Source of the DNA: Monarcha castaneiventris obscurior
Taxonomy: Eukaryota; Chordata; Aves; Passeriformes; Monarchidae
DNA: 64,000 nt
Direction: 5' to 3'
Assembly: GCA_026261815.1 (NCBI GenBank)
Contig: JAMPIT010000059.1
Span: 20,632,001 to 20,696,000, forward strand
In this document: positions 27,401 through 40,816 of the stretch, piece after piece
Layout: each line of letters starts with the position of its first letter
How positions within the stretch are numbered: position 1 is the stretch's first letter
Position numbers and translations under genes: made by a program
The notes under the pieces: generated by a model
Told to the model about the DNA's origin: nothing
The model's input: the letters and a program-made list of their open reading frames with translations, nothing else
The model's database searches: none

Positions 27401-28353
27401 GTCCATTTGGAAGCTTAAGTAAAGTATCATTTCCTCTAGAATATGCTCTGTTTATGGATATATCTGGTCTCTATTCTCAACATGTAGATAAATGAGTGAC
27501 TAGTATTTATAAAGGTCTAAATTGTTCAGCATTTTGTAAGTACAGTGAAACTTGTTCTAAATATCCTCTAACAAAAATGGGTTGTTCTACCAAGAGAGTT
27601 CATGTACAACATATTTTTAAAGCACTTGGAAGAACTAGCATTCTTAGGTTTTCTACTGTGTGGGAATATCTTCTGTAACTTGTTTTACTGACACATTCAT
27701 GAAGGTTGGGAAACAGGGCAGTGCACATGGCTGCTTTAGATATGATGCACAAAACAATTTTAAGGAAGAATCTGGAAAAATGAGGAGAGCTGAATGTTTT
27801 CACAATGGGAAAGCCTAAGAAAGTACCACTCTCTTATTTTTTCCTTGATGAAGAAAATAATTGTCAAGCTGTGAATATTTCAAAAATATCTGTAACTGTA
27901 TGCAAAAGTTAGCACATAAAAGGGAGGGACTACTGTTGATAAATTAGAAAAAAAATTCATTTTTCTAGTATCATTGGAAATAAAAGTGTTAGTACAATAA
28001 GTTACCACAGGATCACTTGGTTTCCATTAATTCTGCAGAAAATACAGTTGAAGTTATTAATCCAATCCTAAATTCTTTAAACAGGGATTTGATCTTCTGT
28101 GGAACACTTTTAAATAACTGATTTAGGAAAAGGTATTCATATTTTAAAAAAATAGCCCATCTTTTACAATATGTTTATGAAAATAAATCATTAGATGATC
28201 ATAATTCATCAGAAAATCAAACATCAGTTTTTCTACGCAAGCTTCATTTTTGGTTACAGACATTTTTTCTTTTTTCTTTCTGTACTTTACTCAGAGGAAG
28301 AGGTAATGTTTTGTTATAAGTCACACACACACAAAAGCAGCTGGTTTTTTGTG

Positions 28354-28373
28354 TTTTTTTTTTTTTTTTTTTT
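28354..28373 (+). repeat. T20 homopolymer
   Basis: An uninterrupted run of 20 T, shortly after a CA dinucleotide tract at 28322-28333. No recognisable retrotransposon is attached to it. Confidence 0.9.
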
Positions 28374-30659
28374 GAAGCCCAACATGAAATTCTGTCTATT
28401 TTTAAGCTACTGTCTACAAATAATACATAGCCCTATTTTTATGCTTCTGTGGTCAGCGCAGTAGTGACTCACAGAATAGTCACTGTGCCTGATGTTGATA
28501 ATAAGCAAACAGTGTCCAGAGTATTTAATGTTTGCAGGGACAAACATTATAAATTGATCTGGATTTGCAGTACATATTCCATAAGAACAGGTCAGGAAAT
28601 AATATCTGATTTCTTTTTTTCAGCAAATAATTCTTGTTCTTATCAGAAGACTCTTACAGTCAAGAAAAACAAAGCTATACTAGGAGAGAATTAATTAAAT
28701 TTTATCACTGCATAACTGACTGTAAGCTCTACCAGTAAAATGTCTCCAAGAAAACTGAAAGACAATTATGCTTTCCATACTTTCTCTCTGAACCTTCTGG
28801 TTCATCATGTAAAAGATGTTTGTGTATCTGTATCTTGCCCAACACAACCAAAAGTTCATTATTTCTGTGTTCATAATAGTATAATCAAAACATCCCAACT
28901 ATTTTTCCTAGCTCAGTTTTCCTACTCTGCCAAGCATAAGGTGTAAGATCTTGTCAGTCCACTTCTTTGAAGAAACTTGAGCTGCCATCTTGCACATCCA
29001 AAGTGTCTTTATTGGGTACATCTGGTGGATTTTGGAATGAGATATTCTTAGCTTTTGGTAATTAATGAACTGCACAATAGGTTGTGACTTAGCTTAGATA
29101 AGAAACAACAAGGAAAATTCTTATTCCAGAGAAACGTAAAATGTGTGGGAACTGAGGTCTACTGTCTCTCCAACAACTCCCACAGTCATATGACAGGGTT
29201 TTCACTCTTCATGATGTTGAAAAGAAAGATGGAGAACAGGCAAAAAGAAAGATATTCTAGACTACCTTTGGCTGCTTTGATTTTCAGTGGCGGAACTATG
29301 GTCCTTTAGTTGCTGGAAATACTTGAAGCATGGTGAGAAAATCTGGAGTTCCACAAGGCAAGATAGCACATTGTAAGGCAGATCTAAATACTTCTTGCAG
29401 GTGGGAGAGGTGGTTTCAGGTTCTCTCCAGTAAGCAAGATCTAACATAAGTCACCTAATCCTATCTGGCTTTTCCACTGAGCTTCCAATCCTTTGACCAG
29501 CTAAGGTAACTCACTCAGAATGCTGCCTTCCCCTCTAGGTGTTTTCTTTCTTTTGCTTTTTCACATCATCTATGACTTTAATATATCATTCAATTAAATG
29601 TCTGTTTGCTTGTTTGCTTTTCCTTTCCACAACTAGTATAAATAAGTACATTGTGGGAGAAATAAAACTTATTTTTAATTCTTTTGAGCGTGGCAGCTTT
29701 TATGTGTGCCACTCTTTATTAGCTGGGAATTACACTTATGGTGATGTAAAAATAAGAGCAACTGGATGGGACAAAAAAATCATTTTGACCTTTCTATACC
29801 TTCCATATATTAAATATATATGGAATTTCACACAATGAAAGCAGGGATGAAAAATTATCAGAAAAATAGTTATGGTACATAAAATAACACTTTTCCTTTT
29901 TTTGTTTTTCTGGAGTTAGTTAAGAAGGCTTGAAAGGGTTCTGTAAATGCTTCTTTTGTTAAAAGCCATTGTAAATTATTCCAGCTTTGAGAAAAAATGT
30001 CTTGTCAATCTCCTCTTTTGTGTTCTTTCCCTCTGCTTCCATTACCCATTTCAAGGCTTTTACTTTCCCTTCTAGGCAAAGTGCCCAGAAGCCAAGGGAG
30101 TAAAGCAGGGATGCTTGGTTCTGCTTCTAGGGTAGTGTCGATGGCTGGTCTGGGAACCAGAAGTTTCTGATATTCTGTAATGGTTATGTTCCAAATGGCT
30201 TATGTGTCATCATGTCATCGACTTCATGTCAGAGAATGCTTCAAAACGGGAACTGAGGCTGAGCACACCTGTTCACAGTGACAGGCAAATAAGCAGAAAA
30301 ATAATATCTTAGTATCTGCTTTCATTTCTGCTTTTTCATTTCATGATTTTTAGTCAAAATACATGTGTATCTTACCTTTGACAGGACTGTATACTGCTGT
30401 GCAAAATACCACCTGTTAGCAAGTTATACATTTGTGACTCACAGTGGAAATGTTGTTATGTGTAAAAAGAAATAAAACATTATGAAAGAAATTAAACATG
30501 GTGTTACTTTGGGTTTCTTCAAATTATAGATTTTTTAGGTTGTTTTTTAAAATGTCTATGATTTTAAAAGCTTGAAAGTAATATTCTTATAGAGCTTTCT
30601 GTTACTTTGGATTATATATACTACAATGAATATATATTTATTGTTATGTTTCCTCATAG

Positions 30660-30796
30660 ATATTTCATTGATCATAACACAGAAGAAGATAGGTATTTCA
30701 CCATTGATGCTAGTACCGGGACCATTAAGACTGCCAAGATCTTTGACAGAGAGGAGACACCTTGGTACAACATCACAGTGGCTGCTTCTGAGATAG
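30660..30796 (+). CDS. CDH18: CDH18 coding exon, middle of EC4 (137 bp)
   Basis: The exon is 137 bp. The acceptor is CCTCATAG just before the final base of the split Arg codon, and the donor GTAAAT follows a lone G that begins an Asp codon. The encoded segment is RYFIDHNTEEDRYFTIDAST followed by GTIKTAKIFDREETPWYNITVAASEI. It contains the cadherin DRE motif (calcium ligand between EC3 and EC4) and one N-glycosylation sequon (NIT). The size is exactly that of the corresponding exon in other type II cadherins. The exon lies 13.2 kb after its predecessor, so it is easy to miss without the frame logic. Confidence 0.96.
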
Positions 30797-33700
30797 GTAA
30801 ATAATTTATTTGGCACATAGTATGAAAAATAAAAATTAGAAAGGAAAATGACTTTCAGATTCTGAGAAAGACTACCTTAATATGTTATGTTCTTTTAAAC
30901 ACCAGTGGGTTTTTAGCTAGTCTGGATAAAGGAGAGTTTCCTGCATGTGTGTGAGTACTCTAACTCCACATCCATCTAACTCCACAGAACAATTAAACAA
31001 AATGCCACATGCCTATGTGATTCCACATGTGTAAATTTGCCACATTTCTCTGCATGGGGCAGAAGGCTGCCAATTTACCCAGCAACATTTCTAAGCAATC
31101 AGTGTCCTAAAATCAACAGCTTGTCCCATTTGTGTTTCATAGTTCATAGAAGTTAAGACTATATAGAATTGTCTGAGAAATTAATCTTTCCTTCTTGTAT
31201 CTACTGTTAATTTTACTATTTTAAGAAATTAGATGCTAAATTTATGGCCATGTTAATTTATAATTCATAGATTCCCAGTAGTTTCTGATTATGTCTCTGG
31301 CCTTTTAATAGGCAAATTGCCAAATAAAGATACAATAAATACTTACCTATGCATTCAATAGCCCTCTAATTTTGATGAATTTCCATTGCCCTAGATAAGC
31401 CCTCCAATGATGAAAAAACATCTGGCTGAGTAGTCTGAGGCAAATATTTCTACTTGAGGCAAGGACAGTTTAAAGAACTTTTCAGTTAACCTTTTTATCA
31501 CAGGGTCTTTATTTTTCCACAGTCAAAGCTTTAAATTTAAAAAACTCAATAAAGCAAATGAAGAAAGAAAAAATCCCATCTTGGATCAACAGATCCAGTC
31601 CTCCTAAGCACTATTCATGATACCATCTTTCAGTGGCAGTGATTTTGATCAAAACTGTGAAATACTTTTATGTATAGTTGTTTTACTTTTTTTGGTTTCT
31701 TTTTTTATGACAAAACACAGGTTTTACCTCAAACAGGTGCCACTGACATTATCAAGCCTGGTCTGTTTCATCTGTTTCATCTCTAGGTTAAAATTTAATC
31801 TGTTCTGCTACTACATCACTTGCACATACTACTAAATAAACAGCATGAACATATTTCATACACATAACAAATTGTTTCTTATTACTGTACCTACATTCAC
31901 AACTAAATTGACATTTTGAGCTAAATACTTTTCTATAGTAAATAATAGGATCTAGAATTTTATGATTAACTCTTTGAAAAAGTAAACACTAACACTCCCA
32001 TGTGCTTGAAAGTGTTTTCATATATAGAATGTGCTATTTCAATGCATCATGAAATAAAATATAATTAAAGCCTAATCATAAGCAGGTGCATAGTGTTAAT
32101 TCGAAAAAAGATTTAAAAGCTACATTGGGACACTGAAAAAAGGAGTAGTCATGAGTCCTTTTTTGGAAACCATTGAAATGTAATTATTTTCCAGAATGAA
32201 ATCTCAATAGCGTAAAATTTTAACATAGCATTCTACACATTATTTGTTTCACATAATCAAAAGAGTTCTGGTATATTTATCATGCTGCGAAGAGCATGGA
32301 AAAGGAGGATTATGTTTATAACTAAAACAGAATGGAATAAATAATAAAATTTATATCCTTTTATTCTTTTTTTTTTTCTTTTTATTTTGACACTGCTTAG
32401 AATTTTCTGTTTCAGGTGCAATTTGTTACGGGAAAACAGAGATATGATTTTTTTGTCCCTTGCACTGCCTTTGTTACTGTTAAAGCTGAGGGTTGGAAAT
32501 ATAAGTAAATCTATGGTTTCAGTTGGAAAAACAATTAGGTTATTAAAAAAGGAAGAGAGAGTAGTGAAGAAGAGGTGGATGACAGATGGACAGGCAGCCT
32601 AAAGGACAGACAGCCTTTTCTTGTGTCTGCTTCCTCAGCCATTTACAACACTGTTGTTCTCTTCCAAATCCATTGTGAACTTAATAATTGAATTTATGGC
32701 AGAGCAAGGAGCATATGCTGTGTATGGCCAAAGCTCTTCCTTAAAGTGCTATCTATCCCATATCTACTGTCTTTTATGGCTTTTCCTTTCAAGTTCAAGC
32801 ACAAGGTATTGCAAAAGTAAGACAAAAGCTGAAATACAGGTCAAAGGCTATGACCAAAGAGTTATTTAGCTATGGGAGTGGGATTCTTCAACTTTATCTG
32901 ACATTGTAGAAGGCATTTGCAGTTTCTGACACCATTTGCTTAGCCAAGAACACAGCAGAACCTGCAAGGCCCATAAAGATTGTACTCCTTCAACAACAAG
33001 AGGTGTTCTGCAGGTATAAGTATTGGTTGTAGTTGATTTCTTGAAGTGTTTTCCTCTCTTGACTTTGTGCTACATTTCCTGTTATTAAATGTCCCTGTGA
33101 TAGAATTCAGTTTCTACGTATCATCCTTTTGGCCACTATTTGTAACCGGGGTTATTTTACATAAATGGTATTTACAATCAACATTATATTTCTACCCCCA
33201 AATGTATGATATCTTCACGCTCCAGCCTTATTCCTTCTGAACCTTTTTAAGGCATTTACTTTCACTTTTCATCTCAATATGTGATATAGAACTCTGCATT
33301 GGTCAAATGTCCTCTCTGAAATCAGAGGAAGTCCTACCACTTTGCTCTGTGGGAGTAATGCTGCTGTAAGAATCAGTGGGTTTTTTCTGTTTATGCCATT
33401 ACTTCCTAAAGCACACCATTACTATAAGAATGGATGGTCAATCCTTTTCTTTCTTTAACATTCATTGCTCTTAAACAGCATCATACAGTGAGGATGAGTG
33501 GAATTTTAGTGTCCAGAAGCATCTACTTTGATTGTTTCAGTACTGGTGCTTCCTGAAATCTCTTTGTGGTATTAGGGAATAAGATGATAAAGTAATACTA
33601 TGGTTTATGTTCAAGAATCTACGGACTAAATCTGGGGCAGGGGGAAGGAGTAGTAGTAGTAGTATTTTAAAATACATTTTCACATTGAATTATTAGCATT

Positions 33701-34129
33701 TAATTGACTTCTTAGAATTCTTAGAAAAAATTTACAAAAGTCTATTTGAAAGAGGGAGAAGATAGAATTTTCTTGGCTCTAGTAAAGGTTTTTGAAAAAG
33801 TCTTTGGCAAGATTAATTAGAATAGGAAAATACAAAGCAAGTGCACAATGTTTTATAACATGAAAGACTGATTTAGAGGAAAGAAATACAGTCATAGTAA
33901 TACAGAAAATACAGTCTGTCCCTTTGGAAGTGGAAAAAGGTAAGGACGAGCTATTTTAAGGAGTAGTGCAGAATCTGTCAATTAGAAGTCATTCTAATGA
34001 TAGCACTCAATGATAGGAAGTGATTCAAATTCCAAAATTACCTGTCTAGATTATAAGAATTAAGGAAGATTGAGAGAGATTCATGTAAGAACAAGACACA
34101 TAGAAGAGCAGTCTAGATAAATGAAGGCT

Positions 34130-35180
34130 GAAGTGGATTGAAAATTGTCTGAAATGGCAGGTTCAAAGGGCTGTAATCAGCAACCTAAAATGCAGACGGA
34201 GTCCAATCACTAGGAAGTACTCCCAGAGGTTGATACAGGATACAGGATTAATCTCTTCATTAATGGCCTGGTTGGTGGAACAGAGTGCACTCTCAGCCAG
34301 TTTGCAAATGGCACAAAACTGGAGTAATGGCTGCTGACACATCAGACTGTCATCTTGACAACCAGAAGGATCTCAACAGGCTGAAGAAGTCAGTGAACAG
34401 GAAATCTTGTGAAGAGAGATTTAATAACAGGAAATGCAAAGTCTAGCACTTGGAGAGGAATAATCCTATGCACCAGTTCACAAGGAGGGCCAACTGGCAA
34501 GTGGGCAGCTTTTGAAAGAAGGATGTGGAAATCCTGGTGGATGAAAGCTGAACATGAGCCTTGTGCAAAGGAGGCCAGTGCCATTTTGCACTGTGTGAGA
34601 AAGCGTGCTGTCAGCAGGCTGAGAGAGGTGATCCTTCCCCTCTATACAGCCCTGGTAAGGCCACACAAGGAATGCTGCCAGATCTGGGCTCCCCAGCACA
34701 AAACAGACACGGACATACTGGACTAAGTCCAATGCAGGGGCATGAAATCTTTAAGGACTGGAGTATCTCTCATATGAGGAGAAGCTGAAAAGGCTGGGAT
34801 TGTCAGCCTGGAGATGTGAAGGCTTAGAAGGAGCTTATCAGTGTGTTTAAATAACTCTTAGAGGGAGTCTAAAAGGTCTCTAAAGATGACCAACATGAGG
34901 AAAGACTCATCTGAGTACTATCCAGTAAAATAACAGGAGGCAATGTGCACAAATTGAAATATAGAAAATTCAATTTAAACCAAATAAGGAAAATGGTTTT
35001 ACTGTGGGATTGATCAAAAATTGGGACAGGTCACATTGAGAGGTTGTGGATTCTCTGTCTTGGAGATATTCAAAACCCAAGTGGCCATGGCCCAGACTAA
35101 TGTACCCTAGTAGATCCAGCTTTGAGCAAGTTGGACTTGCAGATCTATGGAGTCACCTTCAAAATCAATGATTCTATGAT
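34130..35180 (+). mobile_element. CR1 LINE 3' segment, about 1 kb, diverged
   Basis: The longest CR1 in the window, running continuously along the consensus as I know it: TCTTCATTAATGGCCTGGTT, GTGCACTCTCAGCCAGTTTG, GGAGAGGAATAATCCTATGC, GTGATCCTTCCCCTCTATAC, GGACATACTGGACTAAGTCC, TGTGCACAAATTGAAATATA, GGTTGTGGATTCTCTGTCTT and a final GATTCTATGATTTTTTTGAT. Reading-frame pieces are broken by stops and indels, so it is inactive. The ORFs at 34390-34788 on both strands are its remains. Confidence 0.93.
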
Positions 35181-35465
35181 TTTTTTGATACTGGGAACTG
35201 TGTTTTGAGTGTGGAGAAGAAAAGGAAAGAACAGAGCAAACCAGTTTCTAGATATGTTTTTCAGATGATGTTAACATCAAAAGATTACTGGATTTCATAA
35301 AATACTCAACATTTAGATGGAAAATAACTGTGCTTCTAATTAGAAATGTGATTTTTTGGAAGCAAGATAAGCGCTTGTATTTCTAAGATTTTTAAAGTAC
35401 CTTTTTTAAAGGTACTTTCTACTGGGAAGTTTTTGCATATTTCTCTTACCCAGCTGGTTATCATA

Positions 35466-35627
35466 TCAAATTCTTCTCATAACTTGCTGTTTAATGACGG
35501 TAATATGAGTAGCAATATCCCTGTGATTCCAAGGAACAGATATAACCACACCTCACTATAACAATACACTTTATCTCTTTATATGATGTAATTATAGGAC
35601 TTTCTTTTTTCAACATCTCAAGGGGTT
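35466..35627 (+). repeat. Left arm of a 162-bp inverted repeat
   Basis: This stretch is the reverse complement of 36584-36745 with three mismatches in 162 positions and no gaps (my base-by-base comparison). Similarity stops abruptly at both ends of the arm. I see no target duplication at either arm and do not recognise the sequence as CR1 or LTR. The arms could be terminal inverted repeats of a 1,280-bp element, or two copies of one small repeat in opposite orientation. Confidence 0.92.
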
Positions 35628-36583
35628 GAATGTATTCGTTTGTGTAGAATGGATTGCTGGGTTTACTAGATAGATCATCAGTAGTTTGGGGATGGAGTTG
35701 TGGCGCTCCTGAGTGTCTCCAAAATGCTCTGCAATTGTTTGAAAATGGAAACTCAGGCAATTTTCCACTATTTGCTTAAAGGACCAACTTCAATATAATG
35801 GCTGCAAAACCTGTGTTTGCAGGGTCAATAGAGTTCCTAATTTGTAAAGCTGTGGCAAGGCTGTATAGAACAGGAGAGCTGAAATAATGGTGTTCCCGCC
35901 AGGTTCTGTCAGATCCCCCAGACTTAATGAAAACCTTTCAAGAGACAGCAAAAAAACACCACATAAAGGATACTGTATATACAGAGCTTTGATACTGTAA
36001 TGGATTAGAAATCAGAATACTGAAGAGACATCATCATGCAGTTGACTTTACAGAAAAAAACCCAGAAATCACCAAGGTATTAGACAAAATCAGATATTGG
36101 AAAAAAAAAACCCAACCAAACAAATACATTTGTTTCTGTTTATACATCGTCTGTATATTATTTGCTATGCATATTCCTTATATGAACTTCAGGGGAAAAA
36201 ATACCGAAATATTGCGTTAGAGTCGTACTTCATTGACAAAATATGCAATACCCTATGTGCTATGGAAAGGACACCGTGAAAATCCAGTCATTGCAAAAAA
36301 CTACTCAAAGAAATAACTTTCAGACACATTTTGACAGAGTGACAACAAATCCTGTTTGGAATTAAAATATGTGAAAAGGCAGGATAGCTCACAATAATAA
36401 AAGTTTGGAACAGTTATTTTACGAGAATTAGAGTACAAAACATTAAAGTGCCTTTTTTAATTATAACATAAGTAGTTTTTTAATAAGTCTTGGTAAAAAC
36501 AATAAAAGAAAGATACAATTACATAATTCAGAGGAAAACAGGATTCACAGAGACAAATAATAATTTGCAGCAGTGAAATATAA

Positions 36584-36745
36584 AACCCCTTGAGATGTTG
36601 AAAAAAGAAAGTCCTATAATTACATCAAATAAAGAGATAAAGTGTATTGTTATAGTGAGGTGTGGTTATATCTCTTCCTTGGAATCACAGGGATATTGCT
36701 ACTCATATTACCGTCATTTAACAGCAAGTTATGAGAAGAATTTGA
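36584..36745 (-). repeat. Right arm of the 162-bp inverted repeat
   Basis: Inverted partner of 35466-35627, separated from it by 956 bp. The matching peptides from an ORF on the minus strand of the left arm and one on the plus strand of this arm (both reading CIVIVRCGYI) are a consequence of the inversion. They are not evidence for a protein. Confidence 0.92.
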
Positions 36746-37944
36746 CAGTTCTTTTTCACATTTATGGTTGCAGAAAAGACATTACTAAGATTTTGGTAGA
36801 ATATTAAAATATATTACTCCTGATAGCACTACATGAGGCTGTCATATGGAGAAGGGTAACTGAAGCTAGAGGGGAGATATAAAGTATACATAGTATTTCT
36901 GTTAATGCTATTAAGAGGAATGCTGATTTATTTTATAAAAAGTGAAATGAAAAGACAAAAATAAACAATTCATTTCCATTTATTTTGATACACATGAAAG
37001 AAATATATGCCATGCCTGAAGGAAGTAAGTCTTTGGAGGAATAGCTTCCTGGCATAGAGCATAAAAAGAAAAGAACAAGATTTTGGGACAATTTATTTTC
37101 TCATTTTAAGTTTTTCCACATAACCAAGAATAACTCTAATAACTTGTGTCAAGTAATTAGTCTTTAGAAAATGTTTCCTTTACAATATCCTTAATAATGT
37201 AATCTAAATCAGAACAAAATGCTGCTGCAGTTATATAATCTCCTAGCACTTTGTATCTGGTGTACAGCAGGATGATTGTTTAATACCAGTGAGTTTGTTG
37301 CTAGATTCATGTCTCAGTTTTTCTTTGAAGTGAATTTTTTTTTACAATAAATACCAAATGTCCTCATAGTGATTTCAGTCTCAGTTTTTTCTTCAAACCT
37401 AGCGATTTTTGTAGCAATAGAGAATAGACTTAAACAATGAAATTCACTACATTTTTTTAAAAATATCATTAGAAGGAAATATTGTCTTTTGCATTGTTTT
37501 GCTATATTTATAGTTATCTCTATACATACATTACAGCAACAGAAATAAAATTGTTATCATAAACCCTGCCGTCACCAAGGAAAAAAAATCACGTTAGTTC
37601 TTCATCTTTGACCTCACTTGCATTCTGCCTGCTAGCTCAGTTTCAGAAAGAGTTTTGGTATTGGGAACATTTACTTTATTTTTCCAAGAAACCGAATCTG
37701 CCACAAAAGTTTTTCCCTAAATCTAAAACAGATTAAAGTAGATTGTAAAAACAAAACTACAGGGTCTGAATTTTGAGACTGTATTGGTCATGGTGTAGTG
37801 ATGACCTGGATATCTGCTATCTTTTTATTGGTGACAGCTGGACACAGTACTGGTACCCTGTACAAACTTACCAATGATACACAGTTCACGTTCAGCCTTG
37901 GCAAGCTGCCTACTAATGCATCACAAAAATGTGAATTTATAGCA

Positions 37945-37998
37945 TCATAGAACCATTAAGTCTGGGAAAGACTTCTAGGATCATTGAATCCCACCATT
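37945..37998 (-). mobile_element. CR1 3' tail, inverted
   Basis: Reads TCATAGAACCATTAAGTCTG followed by GGAAAGACTTCTAGGATCAT, the reverse complement of a CR1 3' end of the type ending in GATGATCTTAAAGGTC. It directly abuts a + strand CR1 body. Confidence 0.75.
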
Positions 37999-38266
37999 TA
38001 GCCTGGAGAAAAGGAGGCTCAGGGAACATGTTATTGCTCTCTACCACCACCTGAGAGGAGGTTGCAGCAAGGTGGGGGTTGGCCTCTTCTACCAAGTAAC
38101 AAGTGAGGGTACAAGAGGAAATGGTTTAAAGTTTTACAAGGGGACATTTTATCTTGTTATTAGGAAAAATTTCTTCATTGACAGGGTGGTCAGGCATTGG
38201 AACAAGCTGCCCAGAGAAGTGGTGGAATTACAGTGCCTGCAAGCATTCAAAAATCATGTGTAGCAG
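37999..38266 (+). mobile_element. CR1 LINE fragment (CR1-X-like), lacking its 3' tail
   Basis: Matches a bird CR1 subfamily in + orientation: TAGCCTGGAGAAAAGGAGGC, CCTGAGAGGAGGTTGCAGCA, CAAGTAACAAGTGAGGGTAC, TCAGGCATTGGAACAAGCTG and AGAGAAGTGGTGGAATTACA, ending around AATCATGTGTAG. The 3' tail expected downstream is missing, while an inverted tail lies at its left edge. Confidence 0.85.
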
Positions 38267-40740
38267 CAGCTACTGTTCTTTTAAATGTGCTTATCAATGC
38301 AATAAGGAAAGCCTACAAAAAAGGTATTTAAAAAATCCAACAGTTGTTGAAAGGCAGTTAGGCCTCCATCCCATTCAAGAAATGATGCTTCTAATTCCAA
38401 TTTCAGTGCTTATTCCCTGTTTATATTGGTTTAGCCATTGGCTTCTAGGCATGATGGATTTTCTTCTGTTTCTTTGGGAAAAGCTATGATGAAGATACTA
38501 CCACATTATCATCTGAAACTGGGGTAGGGTATAGCTCATCTTAGCTACCAAGGTGCGGCCCCAGAGAAGGGATAGAACTTAGAATCATATGGCATTTATT
38601 TCCCCGTGTGAAGCTTTGTGACAGAAATCTGAAAATGGACATTTCCAGCCACAGAATGGTATATTTTGTGGTGATCTGTTCTAATCAGGCAGTCAACACC
38701 AACATCGTCTGTGAGAATTTTGCTTGCATTAAGGCAAGAGGGAGTTTCCAGCTTGAAAGCTCTACATGTTTTTGGTCTCCTGCAGTGCTACGACTATTAC
38801 TATTGCTTCTGTAGCTGCTGCTGGTATCACTACTACTGTGATCCAAGAGAATTGAGCAGCACGTTCAGCTTTGTGTTCATCGGTGAAAAGTTAAATTTTG
38901 CTACAAGACAAAAATAAAACATTTGCTATCCAAATTCAGATAACATTATTTAGAGATACCCACTCCTTAGAAAAAAGCAGACTGGAATATTACACTTATT
39001 CCTAGATTCTGCATAATTTTTTCCTTGCCAGAAAATTTAGTTTATCACATATACACCATCCTGAATTAAATCCAGTATTTCATGAATATTGCCACTCTCA
39101 TTTGCATATTGGACATTCTTTCATCCCTTTAGCTTTGTTTCAGTAGTATATTTTATTCTTACTAGATCTATGTTTATTCTTCTAATATGTTAAAACTAAT
39201 CTTTATTAGAGAAGTGTGATGAGTGCTTTGTACTTCTCTTTAAAAAGTAACAGTATAGAGAGCTAGTTTAATTTCTTAAGTTTTGGTTTACATTGTAAGG
39301 TCTTGAAAAGATGTCAAAATGGGCTTATACAGTAAAAGTTATGAACAAGTCTACAGTTAGCTACCAGTCTAACTTTAAAAAAAAAGGTTGAAAAAAATCA
39401 AGAAAAAAAAACAAGAAGAAAGCAAATAAACAAACCCACAAAAGATTGTTGATGTCAGGACTTCTATTCTGAAAGCCATTCAGGTAGAATTTATTTTCAT
39501 AAAGCCTTTGGGAATTTTGTTAGTGTGAAAAGGAAGTCTCAGACATCAGTCACTGCATTAAAAATCTTTCTTCTTAAAAGGGGGTTTTAAAGTTTGCCCA
39601 CAGAAACTAATCGAAGAGAAGATACAAGGCTTCATGTTGGCTGTTAATTGGGTCTTCTGTAAATTTATAGTGGACTTGCCAATAGTGGATCTGATAATGA
39701 AATTGATTCACTTTGCAGATGTTTAGTATTCTGGAAAAAGAACTGTTTATTCTGGGAAAAGTCTCAAGCATAGGAAAGCAAATCCCTAGCATAGGTGAAT
39801 CAGAGCAATGTTTCTGCTTCAGTTACCCCTTAAAACAGAGCATTCACTTTGAAAAATCTGCTCTTGAGGCATAATGCTAATAGGACACAATATTTTGTAA
39901 TGCACAGGCCTGAAATGTATGTCAGCACTGATTATCTTAAAACTGGAAATCTGCCAAACTGCTGCAAGAAATTTGTCTAATTAAGAAAAATGTACTATTA
40001 AAAGTGCCAGTTATTAGATTGGTTTGGAGATTGCAGGTGAACTGTATTCTTGAAAAAGATTGGAGTTTATATTAGTTCTCAAAATCAAAACTTAGGAAAA
40101 AACATTGTATTTCCTTCAATTCCTTCTCATTCTCTTCCCCCATTATAAAATGTTCTGTTGCCTTGCATGCAAATCTATGTTCTATGCACACTCTTCAAGA
40201 CTGTTTTGGTAAGTGTTGTTAATACTGTACCTATTAGCATTTTTTAGTGAGTAGCCTGTCAGTATGGTAATTTTCCTGCAAATGTCAGTGATCCCATGAG
40301 GTACCGGCTTCCAGAGAGTTACTAATATTACTGTGTGCATGAAGAGCACTCTCGAACTGATGAGGTATTTATAAATTCTTTGCACTGCAAAACAGCTGAA
40401 AAAGAAATAAACTTTCTAAATCTCCGTAAATCCTCTATGTACAGCTCCTGCAAATCTAACTTACTTGAGTAAGAGTGCTCTGGGCGGTAGTAACAGGCAT
40501 ACAAGAGGACACATTCAAGGTGGGGCAAAGAGGTCTGTGACACTGTACTGAAACAAAAGTATTGAACTCTTTTTGTCATGCACTGGACTAGAAAGTTTGA
40601 TTTTTCCTTCCCCAGTAACTATTCCAAACATGCCAGGCCTACAGAGCAGTCCTTTATCTGTGGTACCCTCTGCCCTGTGCTCTCCCTGCTTTTTTGCTCC
40701 CTTCCTCTTAGATATATTATGCCCCCTTATACCTTTGAAG

Positions 40741-40816
40741 ATGACCCTGCTTTGAGCTGGAAACTGGACTAGTGACCTCCTTTCAACTAAGATTTTTCAG
40801 TGATCCTATGATTATC
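40741..40816 (+). mobile_element. Short CR1 3'-end fragment
   Basis: ACCCTGCTTTGAGCTGGAAA, CTGGACTAGTGACCTCCTTT and a final TCAGTGATCCTATGATTA correspond to the last 75 bases of a CR1 element. It is a strongly 5'-truncated insertion. Confidence 0.82.

Larger units (their letters stand above)
17430..30659 (+). other. CDH18 intron, 13.2 kb, with one CR1 and unexplained GC-richer blocks
   Basis: Phase 2 intron. It contains the CR1 copy at 22961-23520, an imperfect GTAGCT repeat at 24398-24436, a CA tract at 28322-28333 and a 20-base T run at 28354-28373. Two blocks (18900-19460 and 20980-21290) are richer in G and C than the surroundings and may be old insertions, but I cannot classify them. 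The remainder is featureless AT-rich intron. Confidence 0.85.

Noticed and set aside
34390..34788. Overlapping ORFs of 64-105 codons with higher GC, resembling a gene.
   Set aside because: They lie inside a decayed CR1 element. The DNA follows the CR1 consensus.
35491..36807. Two ORFs on opposite strands share an almost identical peptide, which could look like a small gene family.
   Set aside because: The shared peptide is produced by the 162-bp inverted repeat. There is no codon bias, start context or similarity suggesting translation.
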